A stretch of DNA of 33,825 nucleotides from F23-B02 sp963632825 (GCA_963632825.1 CAVGWF010000072.1:1-33825), one strand, 5' to 3'. Counted from the stretch's first letter, positions 1 to 7,424 are shown. Numbers and translations: made by a program. The notes: generated by a model not told the origin, from the letters alone.

Positions 1-1244
1 AGCGGCGTTGCCGCTATGGTGCACAGGATAAGCAGCGGCAGGTATGACAGAAGCTGATAAACGGTGCCGCTGCTGCAAAGGGCAGCGCCGCCGAGCATGA
101 CCTTGAAAAATGCCCAGCCCCTGCCGATGTCCTCGAAGGAAAACAGCACCCAGCTCACCGCGACGCACAGGAGCGTGTACACATGTCCCAGCACGGCGGG
201 AGCCTTTTTGAGCTTGTCAAGCAGAAAGAATTTTTCGATTATCAGGATAATGCCGAAATATACGCCCCAGAGAACATAGTTCCAGCTCGCACCGTGCCAG
301 AAGCCGGTGAGCAGCCACACGATCGCAATATTCCGAAGCTGCACCGCAAGACCCTTTTTGTTGCCGCCCAGAGGGATATAAACATAATCTCTGAACCATG
401 TTCCCATGGAGATATGCCAGCGCCGCCAGAACTCGGTGACGCTTTTTGAGATGTACGGATAATTGAAGTTTTCGAGGAAATCAAAGCCGAGCATCTTGCC
501 CAGACCGATCGCCATATCCGAGTAGCCGGAGAAGTCAAAGTATATCTGGAAGGCAAAGGCGATTATCCCGAGCCATGCGGACACTACGGTAAGCTCCGCC
601 GATGCAGATACCGTGCTCCACAAAAGACCTATGTTGTTTGCAAGCAGCACCTTTTTGCCGAGGCCGCAGACAAAGCGCTTTACGCCCTCGCCGAATTTAT
701 CAAAGGAATGCGTGCGCTCGTCGATCTGGTCGGCTATGGTCTGGTAGCGGACGATGGGGCCGGCTATAAGCTGCGGGAACAGTGCAACATATGCTCCGAA
801 GGATATGATGTTGTTCTGCACCCTTGCGTCGCCGCGATAGACATCAATGGTATAGCTCATCGTTTGAAATGTGTAGAAGGAAATGCCGATGGGCAGCGGC
901 AGCTCAAGAAGAGGTATGGAGCTTCCGAAAATGCCGTTTACCGTGCCGATGAGAAAATCTGCGTACTTAAACAGGCAAAGAACGCTGAGATTCACAATAA
1001 CCGACACGAGAAGTCCGAGCCTTGCCCTCCGCGTGCCGCGGTGCTTATCCACCGCCCTGCCGCAGCAGTAGTCCAGAACGGTGGATAAGATCATCAGTCC
1101 GACATATACAGGCTCGCCCCATGCATAAAACAGCAGACTGAACGCAAAGAGTATTGCGTTTTTGGCTTTTTTCGGAGCAAGGAAGTATACCGTCAGAACG
1201 CAGGGCAGGAACCAAAGAAGAAATGTCAGACTTGAAAATACCAT
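1..1244 (-). CDS. MBOAT family O-acyltransferase (AlgI-like), 3' end outside window
   Basis: Multi-pass membrane O-acyltransferase of the AlgI/DltB type, expected to transfer an acyl (often acetyl) group to a cell-surface polymer. About 414 codons are visible and the C-terminus runs off the left edge. Many hydrophobic helices are present. The family core is plain: FWRRWHISMGTW followed by RDYVYIPLGGNKKG, then TGFWHGASWNYVLWG near base 300, whose histidine is the presumed catalytic residue. The ATG at 1244-1242 lies 3 bases after the stop of the DUF4358 lipoprotein gene, with no good ribosome binding site, so translation is probably coupled to that gene. The acceptor polymer cannot be told from sequence. 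Family assignment is firm; the substrate is unknown. Confidence 0.93.
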   Translation of the reverse strand, partial: MVFSSLTFLLWFLPCVLTVYFLAPKKAKNAILFAFSLLFYAWGEPVYVGLMILSTVLDYCCGRAVDKHRGTRRARLGLLVSVIVNLSVLCLFKYADFLIGTVNGIFGSSIPLLELPLPIGISFYTFQTMSYTIDVYRGDARVQNNIISFGAYVALFPQLIAGPIVRYQTIADQIDERTHSFDKFGEGVKRFVCGLGKKVLLANNIGLLWSTVSASAELTVVSAWLGIIAFAFQIYFDFSGYSDMAIGLGKMLGFDFLENFNYPYISKSVTEFWRRWHISMGTWFRDYVYIPLGGNKKGLAVQLRNIAIVWLLTGFWHGASWNYVLWGVYFGIILIIEKFFLLDKLKKAPAVLGHVYTLLCVAVSWVLFSFEDIGRGWAFFKVMLGGAALCSSGTVYQLLSYLPLLILCTIAATP

Positions 1245-1247
1245 GTC

Positions 1248-1847
1248 TTAATCGGCAATAAAACCGGTGGCCTTGCCGTCGTCCTCGGGAACCACGGCGG
1301 AGTTTGAAGGCAGCGTGCCGAAAAGATCCTTTAACGCGGTGTCGATCTTTGCGTACTCGGAAACGGCAAGCTTTGCCTCTGCCTCGCTGTCATCGCCGTC
1401 ATAGCTTGCGCCGGCAATGATGTACAGAACATAGTCGTCGTACTGATAGATGCGCGCATTCATTACCTTGGCGGTGCCGAAGGGATACTGACGGATGTAA
1501 TCGACCGTCTGCGCATAGTAGGTGTTGAGCGCCTTCACTGCGTCATCGGCATAGCCGTCCTTGGTTTTGAGCACGATCACGGTGTCGGGATTCACGCTTC
1601 CGATGGAATTTTGCTTTGCGACGCAGCTTTCGACCTTGCTCATGTCAAGCTGCCAGCTGCTTTCAAGCCAGTCCTTGTCGATCTCGGTGTCGCAGAGATA
1701 GTTGTCCTTACCGACGGCGTCGGCTATCTTCTGCTCGATTTCGGCGGGCGTTGCGGTGATGCCGTTTGCCTTTTTCCCGCTTGTACCGCAGGCCGCGGCG
1801 GAGAGAAGTATTGCTGATGTCATGAGAAATATAACGATTCTTTTCAT
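1248..1847 (-). CDS. DUF4358 domain lipoprotein
   Basis: A 199-residue secreted lipoprotein. Residues 1-20 form a lipoprotein signal with hydrophobic core and lipobox SAAAC (Cys20). The rest is a soluble domain resembling DUF4358, whose function is not known to me. Genes of this type are, from my knowledge of Clostridia, often found next to MBOAT acyltransferases, as here (3-base gap downstream). That suggests an extracytoplasmic accessory role in polymer acylation, which is inference. The start is supported by AAGGAG about 10 bases upstream. Transcription probably starts at the ECF-type promoter at 1899-1933, identical in both elements and spacing to the one upstream of the sigma factor gene. 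Confidence 0.85.
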   Translation of the reverse strand: MKRIVIFLMTSAILLSAAACGTSGKKANGITATPAEIEQKIADAVGKDNYLCDTEIDKDWLESSWQLDMSKVESCVAKQNSIGSVNPDTVIVLKTKDGYADDAVKALNTYYAQTVDYIRQYPFGTAKVMNARIYQYDDYVLYIIAGASYDGDDSEAEAKLAVSEYAKIDTALKDLFGTLPSNSAVVPEDDGKATGFIAD

Positions 1848-1898
1848 TTTCCGAAAACTCCTTATTTTCGATTTTTGCGCATCGTTTCTGCGCTTTCA

Positions 1899-1933
1899 TA
1901 TGTATAACGAGCGAAAACGAAAAAATGTCGGAA
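1899..1933 (-). promoter_or_regulatory. ECF sigma-type promoter of the DUF4358-MBOAT operon
   Basis: Read on the minus strand: -35 element TTCCGACA (1933-1926), 16 bases, then -10 element CGTTATACATA (1909-1899). Exactly the same two elements with the same 16-base spacing occur at 3134-3100 in front of the ECF sigma gene, while the spacers differ. That is the pattern expected of two promoters read by one alternative sigma factor. The -35 element lies inside the terminator hairpin of the anti-sigma gene. Confidence 0.75.
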
Positions 1934-1961
1934 GAATTTTCTGAAATTCTTCCGACATTTT
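1921..1961 (-). terminator. Intrinsic terminator of the sigma/anti-sigma operon
   Basis: Inverted repeat of about 18 bp (arms near 1921-1939 and 1944-1961) a few bases after the anti-sigma stop codon. On the minus strand it is followed by a T-rich stretch (TTTTTTCGTTTTCG). It also contains the -35 element of the next promoter. Confidence 0.75.
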
Positions 1962-1966
1962 CGCTT

Positions 1967-2593
1967 TTATTTTTTCAGCGCGTCGTATACCGACATTATT
2001 TGCTCCGCGGTGGCTCCGTCCGTTCCGTAAAGACAGTAGTTCACCTTCCCGTTTGTCCATGTGAGCTTATACACGCTCGCGCCGTCCGATCGGAGCTTTA
2101 TAAGCACGGCGTTATTTTCGGCATCCACCGTCTCTGAGGAAAGCTCATCGCCGTTAAGTCCGGAGAAGTCGCCCTCCTGAGCCGAGGCTCTGGAAAGATA
2201 GCCTTTTCCCTCAAAGCTGAAGGTGACCTGCGCTATCTTCCCGTCTATGACGGCATATGAGACATCCTCTGCACTGCCGGGCGCATCGAGCGTAACGGAA
2301 ATCTCCCTGAATGCGTCCGCGCCTTCGACCTCAACAAAGGGATTGCCGCCCATGACGGTGCCCTCATTTCCGGCGATATCCGTATCGGGCGAGAGAAAAT
2401 GCACAAGTCCGATTATCACGACGCAGAGGCAGGCCGCTATCGGCAGCGCGCAGCGCGTAAGGCGGACGGGCGGCTTTGCGCTTTTCTGCGTCTGCTCTGC
2501 CGCTTTAGCCATTATGCTGCGGTACATCCGCTCCTTTGCACCAGCCTCCGGCTCGACGGAACTTATCGCTTTTTTTATCTTATTTTCATTCAC
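1967..2593 (-). CDS. Putative transmembrane anti-sigma factor partner of ECF sigma
   Basis: 208 residues. A soluble N-terminal part of about 45 residues rich in charged residues and Ala is followed by one membrane segment (about residues 48-68, with LPIAACLCVVIIGLVHFL) and an extracellular C-terminal domain of about 140 residues. This is the usual layout of a membrane anti-sigma factor that holds its sigma at the membrane until an envelope signal arrives. No zinc-binding HxxxCxxC motif is visible, so it is not a ZAS-type protein. The start is a GTG at 2593 that overlaps the sigma stop (GTGA), so the two genes are translationally coupled. The role is inferred from layout and partner. The C-terminal domain resembles DUF4367-type proteins only loosely. 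Confidence 0.75.
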   Translation of the reverse strand: MNENKIKKAISSVEPEAGAKERMYRSIMAKAAEQTQKSAKPPVRLTRCALPIAACLCVVIIGLVHFLSPDTDIAGNEGTVMGGNPFVEVEGADAFREISVTLDAPGSAEDVSYAVIDGKIAQVTFSFEGKGYLSRASAQEGDFSGLNGDELSSETVDAENNAVLIKLRSDGASVYKLTWTNGKVNYCLYGTDGATAEQIMSVYDALKK

Positions 2594-3084
2594 GGCTCAA
2601 AACCTCCTATCTGCCGCCTGAGCAGCTCTCTGGCTTCCCGCAGGTGATTGCGGACGGTGGACGGCGGCTTTTTGAGCATAACGGCGATCTCGTCCGTTTT
2701 GTAATCCATATAGTAGTGCAGGTAAATGACATCCTTGTATTTTGCGGGCAGAGTCTTGACGACCTCTAAGGTCTCGTCTATGGGAGAGACATTCCCGCCG
2801 GAAATTTCGGGCGCTTCGTCAATGGGCGTGACCTTTCTCCGCCACCAGTGCTTTAACCGATCCTTGCAGAGATTGATTGCCGTGACGGTAAGCCACTTTT
2901 TCTCATGGGTCTCGTCGTTAAAGGCAATGCCGCCGGTCAGGACCTTGACAAAAACATCCTCGGTGCAGTCCTCAGCCTCCGCCTGATTTTTCATGTAGGT
3001 AAAGCAGAGGCGGTACACCAGCCTGTAATTCCGTTCGTAGAATGCCTCGAACCATTCGCCCGTACGCTGCGAATCATTCGGCAT
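2590..3084 (-). CDS. ECF-family RNA polymerase sigma factor
   Basis: 164 residues, the normal ECF size. Region 2 is seen as FEAFYERNYRLVYRLCFTYM followed by AEDCTEDVFVKVL. Region 4 is seen as LPAKYKDVIYLHYYMDYKTD and the helix-turn-helix EIAVMLKKPPSTVRNHLREA. AGGAGG sits at 3098-3093, directly upstream of the ATG at 3084. The gene overlaps its anti-sigma by 4 bases. The promoter at 3100-3134 has the same elements as that of the DUF4358-MBOAT operon, so the factor probably controls itself and that operon. The predicted start of transcription falls at the ribosome binding site, giving a very short leader. Confidence 0.93.
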   Translation of the reverse strand: MPNDSQRTGEWFEAFYERNYRLVYRLCFTYMKNQAEAEDCTEDVFVKVLTGGIAFNDETHEKKWLTVTAINLCKDRLKHWWRRKVTPIDEAPEISGGNVSPIDETLEVVKTLPAKYKDVIYLHYYMDYKTDEIAVMLKKPPSTVRNHLREARELLRRQIGGFEP

Positions 3085-3099
3085 ATTCTTTTCCTCCTG

Positions 3100-3134
3100 T
3101 ATGTATAACGATCGGGGGCGCCGTTTTGTCGGAA
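3100..3134 (-). promoter_or_regulatory. Autoregulatory ECF sigma-type promoter
   Basis: Minus strand: TTCCGACA (3134-3127), 16-base spacer, CGTTATACATA (3110-3100). It matches the promoter at 1933-1899 at every base of both elements with the same spacing, whereas the spacer sequence differs. CGT at the -10 start is typical of ECF promoters. Confidence 0.75.
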
Positions 3135-3146
3135 AATTTCAGTGTG

Positions 3147-3168
3147 AAAAAACCGCTCTTGGAGCGGT
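3147..3168 (-). terminator. Intrinsic terminator of the PpiC gene
   Basis: Stem ACCGCTC/GAGCGGT (3152-3158 and 3162-3168) with a 3-base loop. On the minus strand it is followed by a run of T (A-run at 3147-3152 on the plus strand). It lies 20 bases past the stop of the PpiC gene. Confidence 0.8.
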
Positions 3169-3187
3169 CTTTTCTTTATACGGTCTT

Positions 3188-4342
3188 TTACTTGCTCTTG
3201 CTGTCCTTGTAATCCTCATATGGGACGAAGCTAAAGCCCTCGCTGGTTATGAAGGAGGCAAAGTCGATCTTGTCATAAAGGCTTGTGTATTTGACCGCAG
3301 CATCGTCTGCCCAATCGGATATCTGCGCATCGTAATCCGAGGGAGCTGCAAGGTAGGTCAGAGGTACGGTTATCTGCTGATAATTGCTGTTATATGTTGT
3401 TACAAGGTCGGTGCCCTTAGTCGGCAGGCGCATTATAACATGGTAGCCGAAGGAGGACTCTACAACACCGGACACCTCATACTCGCCGAGCTCGCGGCTG
3501 GCGGTGTCGTACTCGTCGACCATGCCGGAATTGAAGCAATAGCCGTTGGGATAGCTCTCCTTGCCGGGGTCCTCGCTGTATTCGTCCATGAGCTCCTTAA
3601 AACGCTCCCAGCGCTCCGTGTCGTCCGTTATAGCCTGAAGCTCGGCCGCTATCTCGGTAGCCTTCGCCTTCTTTTCATCCTTCTCGGACTGGGACAGCTC
3701 CTCGCTTGTGGTCTTGCCGTCGGCATCGGTGACATCCTTTGTGGTAAGGAAGAGAATGTGCGCGGAGGTCACATAGTCATTCTCTTCGGCGTAAGCCAGA
3801 GCCTTTTCCTCGTCGAGCTTTTCGCCCTGCTCGCCGTAGAGCTCCACGAACAGGTCGTTATAGATCTGGTTGAGCGTGCGCTGGGTGATGTAGCTGTCCT
3901 GAGTGTAGTTATAGCTTGCGAAAACCGCCTTGAGGTCGGTGCCGGAGTCGCTGTCGGTCACATATGTCTCCTCTATCTGTGCGATCTCGTCGTTTATCGT
4001 TTCCTTCTCCTCGTCGGTGAGCTCAACGCCGAGCTCCGCAGCCTTGCTTTCCATAGCATGCAGCCTTATCAGTGACTGAGAAGCGCGCTTTACGCACCAT
4101 TCGACATTTGTCATATCGGTGTCGAACAGAAATTTGCCGTCCCAATCCACGGTCGTGCCCGAATAATTCTGGTAAAGCTGGGTGAGCTCGCTGACTGCCT
4201 GACCGAACCAGAACATATACTCGTCATAGCTTACGGCAGTTCCGTTTACCGTCATAACGGTGTCCTCCTCGGTTTTTGCGCAGCCGGTCATGCAGGCACA
4301 CAGCATGACGAGCGCCAAAACTAATGCTGTAATTTTCTTCAT
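3188..4342 (-). CDS. PpiC-type peptidyl-prolyl isomerase lipoprotein (PrsA/SurA-like foldase)
   Basis: 384 residues. Lipoprotein signal with MTGC at Cys21, then a SurA-type N-terminal helical region (VMTVNGTAVSYDEYMFWF and following), then a parvulin domain at roughly residues 190-330. That domain has SAHILFL at its start and the closing motif GVVESSFGYHVIMRL. It would act outside the membrane on folding of exported proteins. The parvulin domain carries a charged Lys/Glu-rich insert of about 50 residues after SAHILFL. Monocistronic: its own promoter lies at 4384-4412 and a terminator at 3147. The start is supported by CAGGAGAAATATT before the ATG. Confidence 0.9.
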   Translation of the reverse strand: MKKITALVLALVMLCACMTGCAKTEEDTVMTVNGTAVSYDEYMFWFGQAVSELTQLYQNYSGTTVDWDGKFLFDTDMTNVEWCVKRASQSLIRLHAMESKAAELGVELTDEEKETINDEIAQIEETYVTDSDSGTDLKAVFASYNYTQDSYITQRTLNQIYNDLFVELYGEQGEKLDEEKALAYAEENDYVTSAHILFLTTKDVTDADGKTTSEELSQSEKDEKKAKATEIAAELQAITDDTERWERFKELMDEYSEDPGKESYPNGYCFNSGMVDEYDTASRELGEYEVSGVVESSFGYHVIMRLPTKGTDLVTTYNSNYQQITVPLTYLAAPSDYDAQISDWADDAAVKYTSLYDKIDFASFITSEGFSFVPYEDYKDSKSK

Positions 4343-4383
4343 AATATTTCTCCTGTAGGAAGTATTTGAGCAAATCGCCGTCT

Positions 4384-4412
4384 ATTATAGTACATCCGTA
4401 TAGAATATTCTA
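4384..4412 (-). promoter_or_regulatory. Promoter of the PpiC gene with palindrome over the -35 region
   Basis: On the minus strand a consensus -10 TATAAT (4389-4384) is preceded at 17 bases by TAGAAT. That hexamer is half of a perfect 12-bp palindrome TAGAATATTCTA (4401-4412). The weak -35 and the palindrome suggest an operator, but no regulator is known for it. Confidence 0.45.
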
Positions 4413-4429
4413 CACTTTTTTGTAAACTG

Positions 4430-4903
4430 TCAGTCAATATCGCATATTTGGCAGTCGATATTCCCGTCGCCGCCTATTATGAGCTTTGCCCATGTTCTTC
4501 TCGGCGGCTTTCCGGCGGTGCCGGGGTTTAAAACGAATATACCGCCGATCCGGTCAAAGCCGGCTCTGTGGGTGTGCCCGAACATGGCGATCTGCGCGCC
4601 GCAGCACTGCGCGGCATACAGCAGCACATCAAGCTTGCCGCCGCGGACGGCGTAGCGGTGCCCATGAGTGAGAAACGCGGTCAGCCCGCCCAGGCGTATG
4701 ACCTTGTAATCCTCCTGCTCTGGGCAGCCGTCGCAGTTTCCCGCAACGCTGCACACGGGTATGTACGGAAATTTTTCGGCTAACGCCTGCGCATCGCGCA
4801 TACCGTCGCCGAGATGTATGATCTGATCGGGCATGAACGACGCAACGGCGTTTATCATGCCCTTTGACGAGCCGTGCGTATCCGAAAAAACGGCGATTTT
4901 CAT
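4430..4903 (-). CDS. YfcE/MJ0936-type metallophosphoesterase
   Basis: 157 residues, the usual length of the small YfcE family of two-metal phosphodiesterases. All metal and catalytic motifs are visible: DTH (Asp8, His10), LGDG (Asp33), GNCD (Asn56), THGH (His80, His82) and GHTH (His110, His112). The LNPGT near the C-terminus is also characteristic. A strong GGAGG sits 8-10 bases before the ATG at 4903. The protein is cytosolic; the physiological substrate is unknown. It is divergent from the small-gene cluster starting at 4978. Confidence 0.93.
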   Translation of the reverse strand: MKIAVFSDTHGSSKGMINAVASFMPDQIIHLGDGMRDAQALAEKFPYIPVCSVAGNCDGCPEQEDYKVIRLGGLTAFLTHGHRYAVRGGKLDVLLYAAQCCGAQIAMFGHTHRAGFDRIGGIFVLNPGTAGKPPRRTWAKLIIGGDGNIDCQICDID

Positions 4904-4977
4904 ATTTGACCTCCTGAGGTAATAAAATTGTAAAGCCTGCGTGACCGGCCGAATATAATGACAGCGGGTGATAAGCT

Positions 4978-5214
4978 ATGAACGATCTTGAAAATTTGGG
5001 CCGCCGGCTCGAGCAGAGCGGCAGGAGCGATAAGCTCCGTCAGCTTGCCGATTCGTCCGACGGAAAAGCGGTAAGCCGCATGGTGGATGCCGAAAAGGTA
5101 GGCAAAGCGGCAAAAAACGGCGACATGGCGGCGCTTCGGGACATACTGCGCGGCGTGCTCTCTACCGAGGAGGGCAGGCGGCTTGCCGAAAATCTGAAAA
5201 AAGCAATGCAGTGA
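4978..5214 (+). CDS. Small hypothetical protein, first of three-gene cluster
   Basis: 78 residues, mostly helical and charged, with no signal or membrane segment. Near the C-terminus it reads LSTEEGRRLAENLKKAM. I recall similar unnamed small proteins in Clostridia but no function. A TATAAT box at about 4953-4958 lies just upstream, without a clear -35. The ribosome binding site before the ATG is weak (GCGGGTG). The stop at 5214 is 5 bases from the next start, and GAGGTG overlapping the stop serves the next gene, so this is an operon. Confidence 0.7.
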   Translation: MNDLENLGRRLEQSGRSDKLRQLADSSDGKAVSRMVDAEKVGKAAKNGDMAALRDILRGVLSTEEGRRLAENLKKAMQ

Positions 5215-5219
5215 GGTGA

Positions 5220-5561
5220 ATGTCCGTGAGCGATTTTGAAGATAAGCTGAATAGGCTGCTCAACGACCCCAAGGAGATGGAACGGTTTGCCGGCTTTGCG
5301 AGATCGCTCATGTCCGGAGGGGACGGCACCGCACCGGCTCCGCCGGAGCCGGACATAGACCCCTCGATGCTTAAAAAGCTGAGCGGTATGCTGTCGGGCA
5401 GCGGCGGAGGGCGCGACAAAAAGCTTCTTGAGGCAATGCGCCCGTTTCTTTCGGAAAAGCGGCGCAGCAAAATGGACAGGGCAATGACCATTGCGCGGCT
5501 TGCCGGCATAGCCGAGCTTGCAGCCGGACAGCTCGGAGGCGATGACGATGGCGGCGTATAA
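5220..5561 (+). CDS. Small hypothetical protein, second of three-gene cluster
   Basis: 113 residues, cytosolic. It has a charged N-terminal helix (SDFEDKLNRLLNDPKEMERF), a Pro/Gly-rich linker and a basic helical segment with RPFLSEKRRSKMDRAMTIARL. The C-terminus ends in an acidic Gly/Asp run. The start is supported by GAGGTG directly upstream. It overlaps the next gene by 14 bases. No function is recognised. The LLEAMRPFLS-type segment looks like a protein-protein interface, but that is a guess. Confidence 0.7.
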   Translation: MSVSDFEDKLNRLLNDPKEMERFAGFARSLMSGGDGTAPAPPEPDIDPSMLKKLSGMLSGSGGGRDKKLLEAMRPFLSEKRRSKMDRAMTIARLAGIAELAAGQLGGDDDGGV

Positions 5562-5811
5562 TCTCTACCGCGGCAACGGCAGCCGCGCTGAAAGAGTCGA
5601 GGATAACGGAAGCCGCGAAGCTGCTCCACGGTCGAAGCCTCAGCGCCGTGCTCCGCCTCCGCCAAAGCTCCCAATACTCGGAGACCTGCCGAAAAAGCTC
5701 GGTGAGCTTGAGAGCGAGGACCTCCTGCTCATCCTCATCCTGTACCTCATGTACCGGGAAAGCGGAGATAAGCAGCTTTTGCTTATAATCGGCGCCATGT
5801 ACCTTCTCTGA
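5548..5811 (+). CDS. Small hypothetical protein with C-terminal hydrophobic hairpin
   Basis: 87 residues from the ATG at 5548, which is preferred over earlier in-frame ATGs because GGAGG (5535-5539) lies 8 bases upstream. A basic, Pro-rich N-terminal half (with KPQRRAPPPPKLP) is followed by a leucine-rich tail made of two short hydrophobic stretches, EDLLLILILYLMYRESG and DKQLLLIIGAMYLL. Each stretch is short for a full membrane helix, so it may sit flat on or re-enter the membrane, or pack with a partner. It is the third gene of the cluster, and a terminator follows 13 bases later. Function unknown. Confidence 0.7.
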   Translation: MAAYNLYRGNGSRAERVEDNGSREAAPRSKPQRRAPPPPKLPILGDLPKKLGELESEDLLLILILYLMYRESGDKQLLLIIGAMYLL

Positions 5812-5824
5812 CGCGCTGCCAATG

Positions 5825-5858
5825 AAAAAACCGCCGACCTGAAAGTCGGCGGTTTTTT
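5825..5858. terminator. Bidirectional intrinsic terminator
   Basis: Stem CCGCCGAC/GTCGGCGG (5831-5838, 5845-5852) flanked by six A on the left and six T on the right. It can end both the three-gene cluster (plus) and abrB (minus). Confidence 0.9.
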
Positions 5859-5868
5859 CCATGGGCAA

Positions 5869-6114
5869 TCAGATCTTGCTCTGGAGCTTCTTAACGCAAT
5901 CGGGGCAAACATTCTTGCCCTTGTAGTTAATGATGTTCTTGGTGCTCTCGCAGAAGATGCAGGAGGGATGATACTTGTGGAGAATGATGTTGTCTCCCTC
6001 TACAAATATCTCAAGTGCATCCTTTTCGGCGATATCAAGGGTACGGCGCAGCTCAATGGGAAGAACTATGCGGCCCAGCTCATCAACTTTTCTTACTATT
6101 CCTGTAGATTTCAT
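5869..6114 (-). CDS. abrB: AbrB/SpoVT-family transition-state regulator with Cys4 tail
   Basis: 81 residues. The N-terminal swapped-hairpin AbrB DNA-binding domain is clear: STGIVRKVDELGRIVLP, then ELRRTLDIAEKDALEIF. The ATG at 6114 is chosen over a GTG 9 bases upstream because GGAGGTG (6127-6121) lies 6 bases before it and would overlap the GTG. Instead of the usual AbrB C-terminal multimerisation region it has two CxxC pairs (Cys52/Cys55 and Cys70/Cys73), probably binding zinc. Such AbrB proteins normally repress stationary-phase and sporulation genes in vegetative cells. It is divergent from spmA, and a strong housekeeping promoter lies at 6176-6203. Confidence 0.9.
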   Translation of the reverse strand: MKSTGIVRKVDELGRIVLPIELRRTLDIAEKDALEIFVEGDNIILHKYHPSCIFCESTKNIINYKGKNVCPDCVKKLQSKI

Positions 6115-6175
6115 TTGTGGCACCTCCGTAATTAAAATTGTCCGAATTTCCTATATCCCACAAAATACACCAATT

Positions 6176-6203
6176 ATTATACTAATTTTTCACAGCATGT
6201 CAA
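6176..6203 (-). promoter_or_regulatory. Housekeeping promoter of abrB
   Basis: Minus strand TTGACA (6203-6198), 16 bases, TATAAT (6181-6176). Both hexamers are perfect consensus, upstream of the abrB start at 6114. Confidence 0.75.
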
Positions 6204-6327
6204 TAGCCAAGCGCAGATATTAACAAAAAATCTACAACATTGTCAAAAACATCTGTTTTAGCGGCATTATCTTGATTCGTTTTGAATATATTGTACAAAT
6301 CTCGGTCACGAACAGGGGGGATCCGGC

Positions 6328-6903
6328 ATGCTCATGGGTGCAATATGGACTGCAATGATAGTCGTTTCGATACTTTTCGGCTGTGCAGGAGGTACGGCCC
6401 GGCAGGTCGCGGCTGCGGCGTTTGACGGAGCGCTGGCGGCATTTGAGCTGTGCTTTGCCATCGGCGGAGCGGTATGCCTGTGGTGCGCGGTGATGGAGCT
6501 GATGCGTGAGTGCGGGCTTGCCGATGCGCTCAGCAGGGCTCTGCGACCGGTGCTTGGGGCGCTGTTTCCGGAAGGTGCGGCGCACGAGAGCATCATGCAG
6601 CCGCTCTCGGCGAATGTGAGCGCAAATCTGCTCGGTCTGGGCAATGCCGCAACGCCGATGGGCATCCGCGCCGCGCAGAAAATGGCGGGGCTGTCCGCTC
6701 CCGGAGTGGCGTCGGATGAGCTGTGCAGACTCGTCGTACTGAACACCGCGTCCATACAGCTGCTGCCAACGACCATAGCCGCCATACGCGCCGCCGCCGG
6801 AGCATCCGCTCCGTTTGACATTCTGCCTGCGGTGTGGATAAGCTCCGCTGTCTCCGTTGCGGTCGGACTCTGCGCTGCGCGCGTCATGGAAAGGCGGTCA
6901 TAG
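6328..6903 (+). CDS. spmA: Spore maturation protein A
   Basis: 191 residues, highly hydrophobic, with a nucleoside-recognition (Gate) domain. Family signatures are visible: an amphipathic region ending ANLLGLGNAATPMG, then LVVLNTASIQLLPTT. SpmA and SpmB act together in spore core dehydration and heat resistance in Bacillus; the molecular activity is not settled. The start at 6328 follows a GGGGGG run at a good distance. A TAGTG junction joins it to spmB. Confidence 0.92.
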   Translation: MLMGAIWTAMIVVSILFGCAGGTARQVAAAAFDGALAAFELCFAIGGAVCLWCAVMELMRECGLADALSRALRPVLGALFPEGAAHESIMQPLSANVSANLLGLGNAATPMGIRAAQKMAGLSAPGVASDELCRLVVLNTASIQLLPTTIAAIRAAAGASAPFDILPAVWISSAVSVAVGLCAARVMERRS

Positions 6904-7424
6904 TGGGCGTTATATTCGAGCTGTCGGCGGTTCTCGTCATAGCGTGCGTCGGCGTCTGCGCGCTTTTCGGAAAAGCGGATATCTTCCCCGCACTGTGCCG
7001 GGGCGCCATGCAGGGGCTTATAACGCTTAAGGATATGCTTCCGGCACTCATCGTGCTTTTTCCGGCAGTGTATATGCTCAGAGCCTCCGGCGCGCTCGAT
7101 GCGCTCACCGGACTTCTCGCACCGGTCATGAGTATGATCGGAGTGCCGCCCGAAACCGTGCCGCTTGCACTGCTGCGCCCGATAAGCGGCGGCGCCGCTA
7201 CGGCTGCCGCGGCCGACATAATAAACGGCAGCGGCGCCGACTCTCTCGCCGGACGCACGGCTGCCGTCATGATCGGCTCGAGCGAAACGACGCTTTATGT
7301 TGTCGCCGTTTATTTCGGAGCGGCAGGGATCAAAAACACCCGTCATGCAGTTCCGGCTGCGCTGCTGGCGGATCTGGCGGTGTTTTTATCGTCTGCGTGG
7401 TGCGTGCGCCTTATGTGGGGATAA
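6903..7424 (+). CDS. spmB: Spore maturation protein B
   Basis: 173 residues, about the family length. The start is GTG at 6903, which overlaps the last base of the spmA stop (TAGTG) and is preceded by AAAGGCGG. It is hydrophobic, with Gate-domain signatures LRPISGGAAT and MIGSSETTLYVVAVYFG. It would work with SpmA in the spore membrane during late sporulation. The next gene, sigG, begins 48 bases later. Confidence 0.92.
   Translation: MGVIFELSAVLVIACVGVCALFGKADIFPALCRGAMQGLITLKDMLPALIVLFPAVYMLRASGALDALTGLLAPVMSMIGVPPETVPLALLRPISGGAATAAAADIINGSGADSLAGRTAAVMIGSSETTLYVVAVYFGAAGIKNTRHAVPAALLADLAVFLSSAWCVRLMWG

Noticed and set aside
3101..4075. Long open frame on the plus strand opposite the PpiC gene
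   Set aside because: It mirrors the PpiC coding frame in GC-rich DNA, has no ribosome binding site and no family-like sequence; the minus-strand lipoprotein is unmistakable.
6306..7346. 346-codon minus-strand frame opposite spmA-spmB
   Set aside because: spmA and spmB are clear by family motifs; the opposite frame is Ser/Ala/Arg-rich noise.
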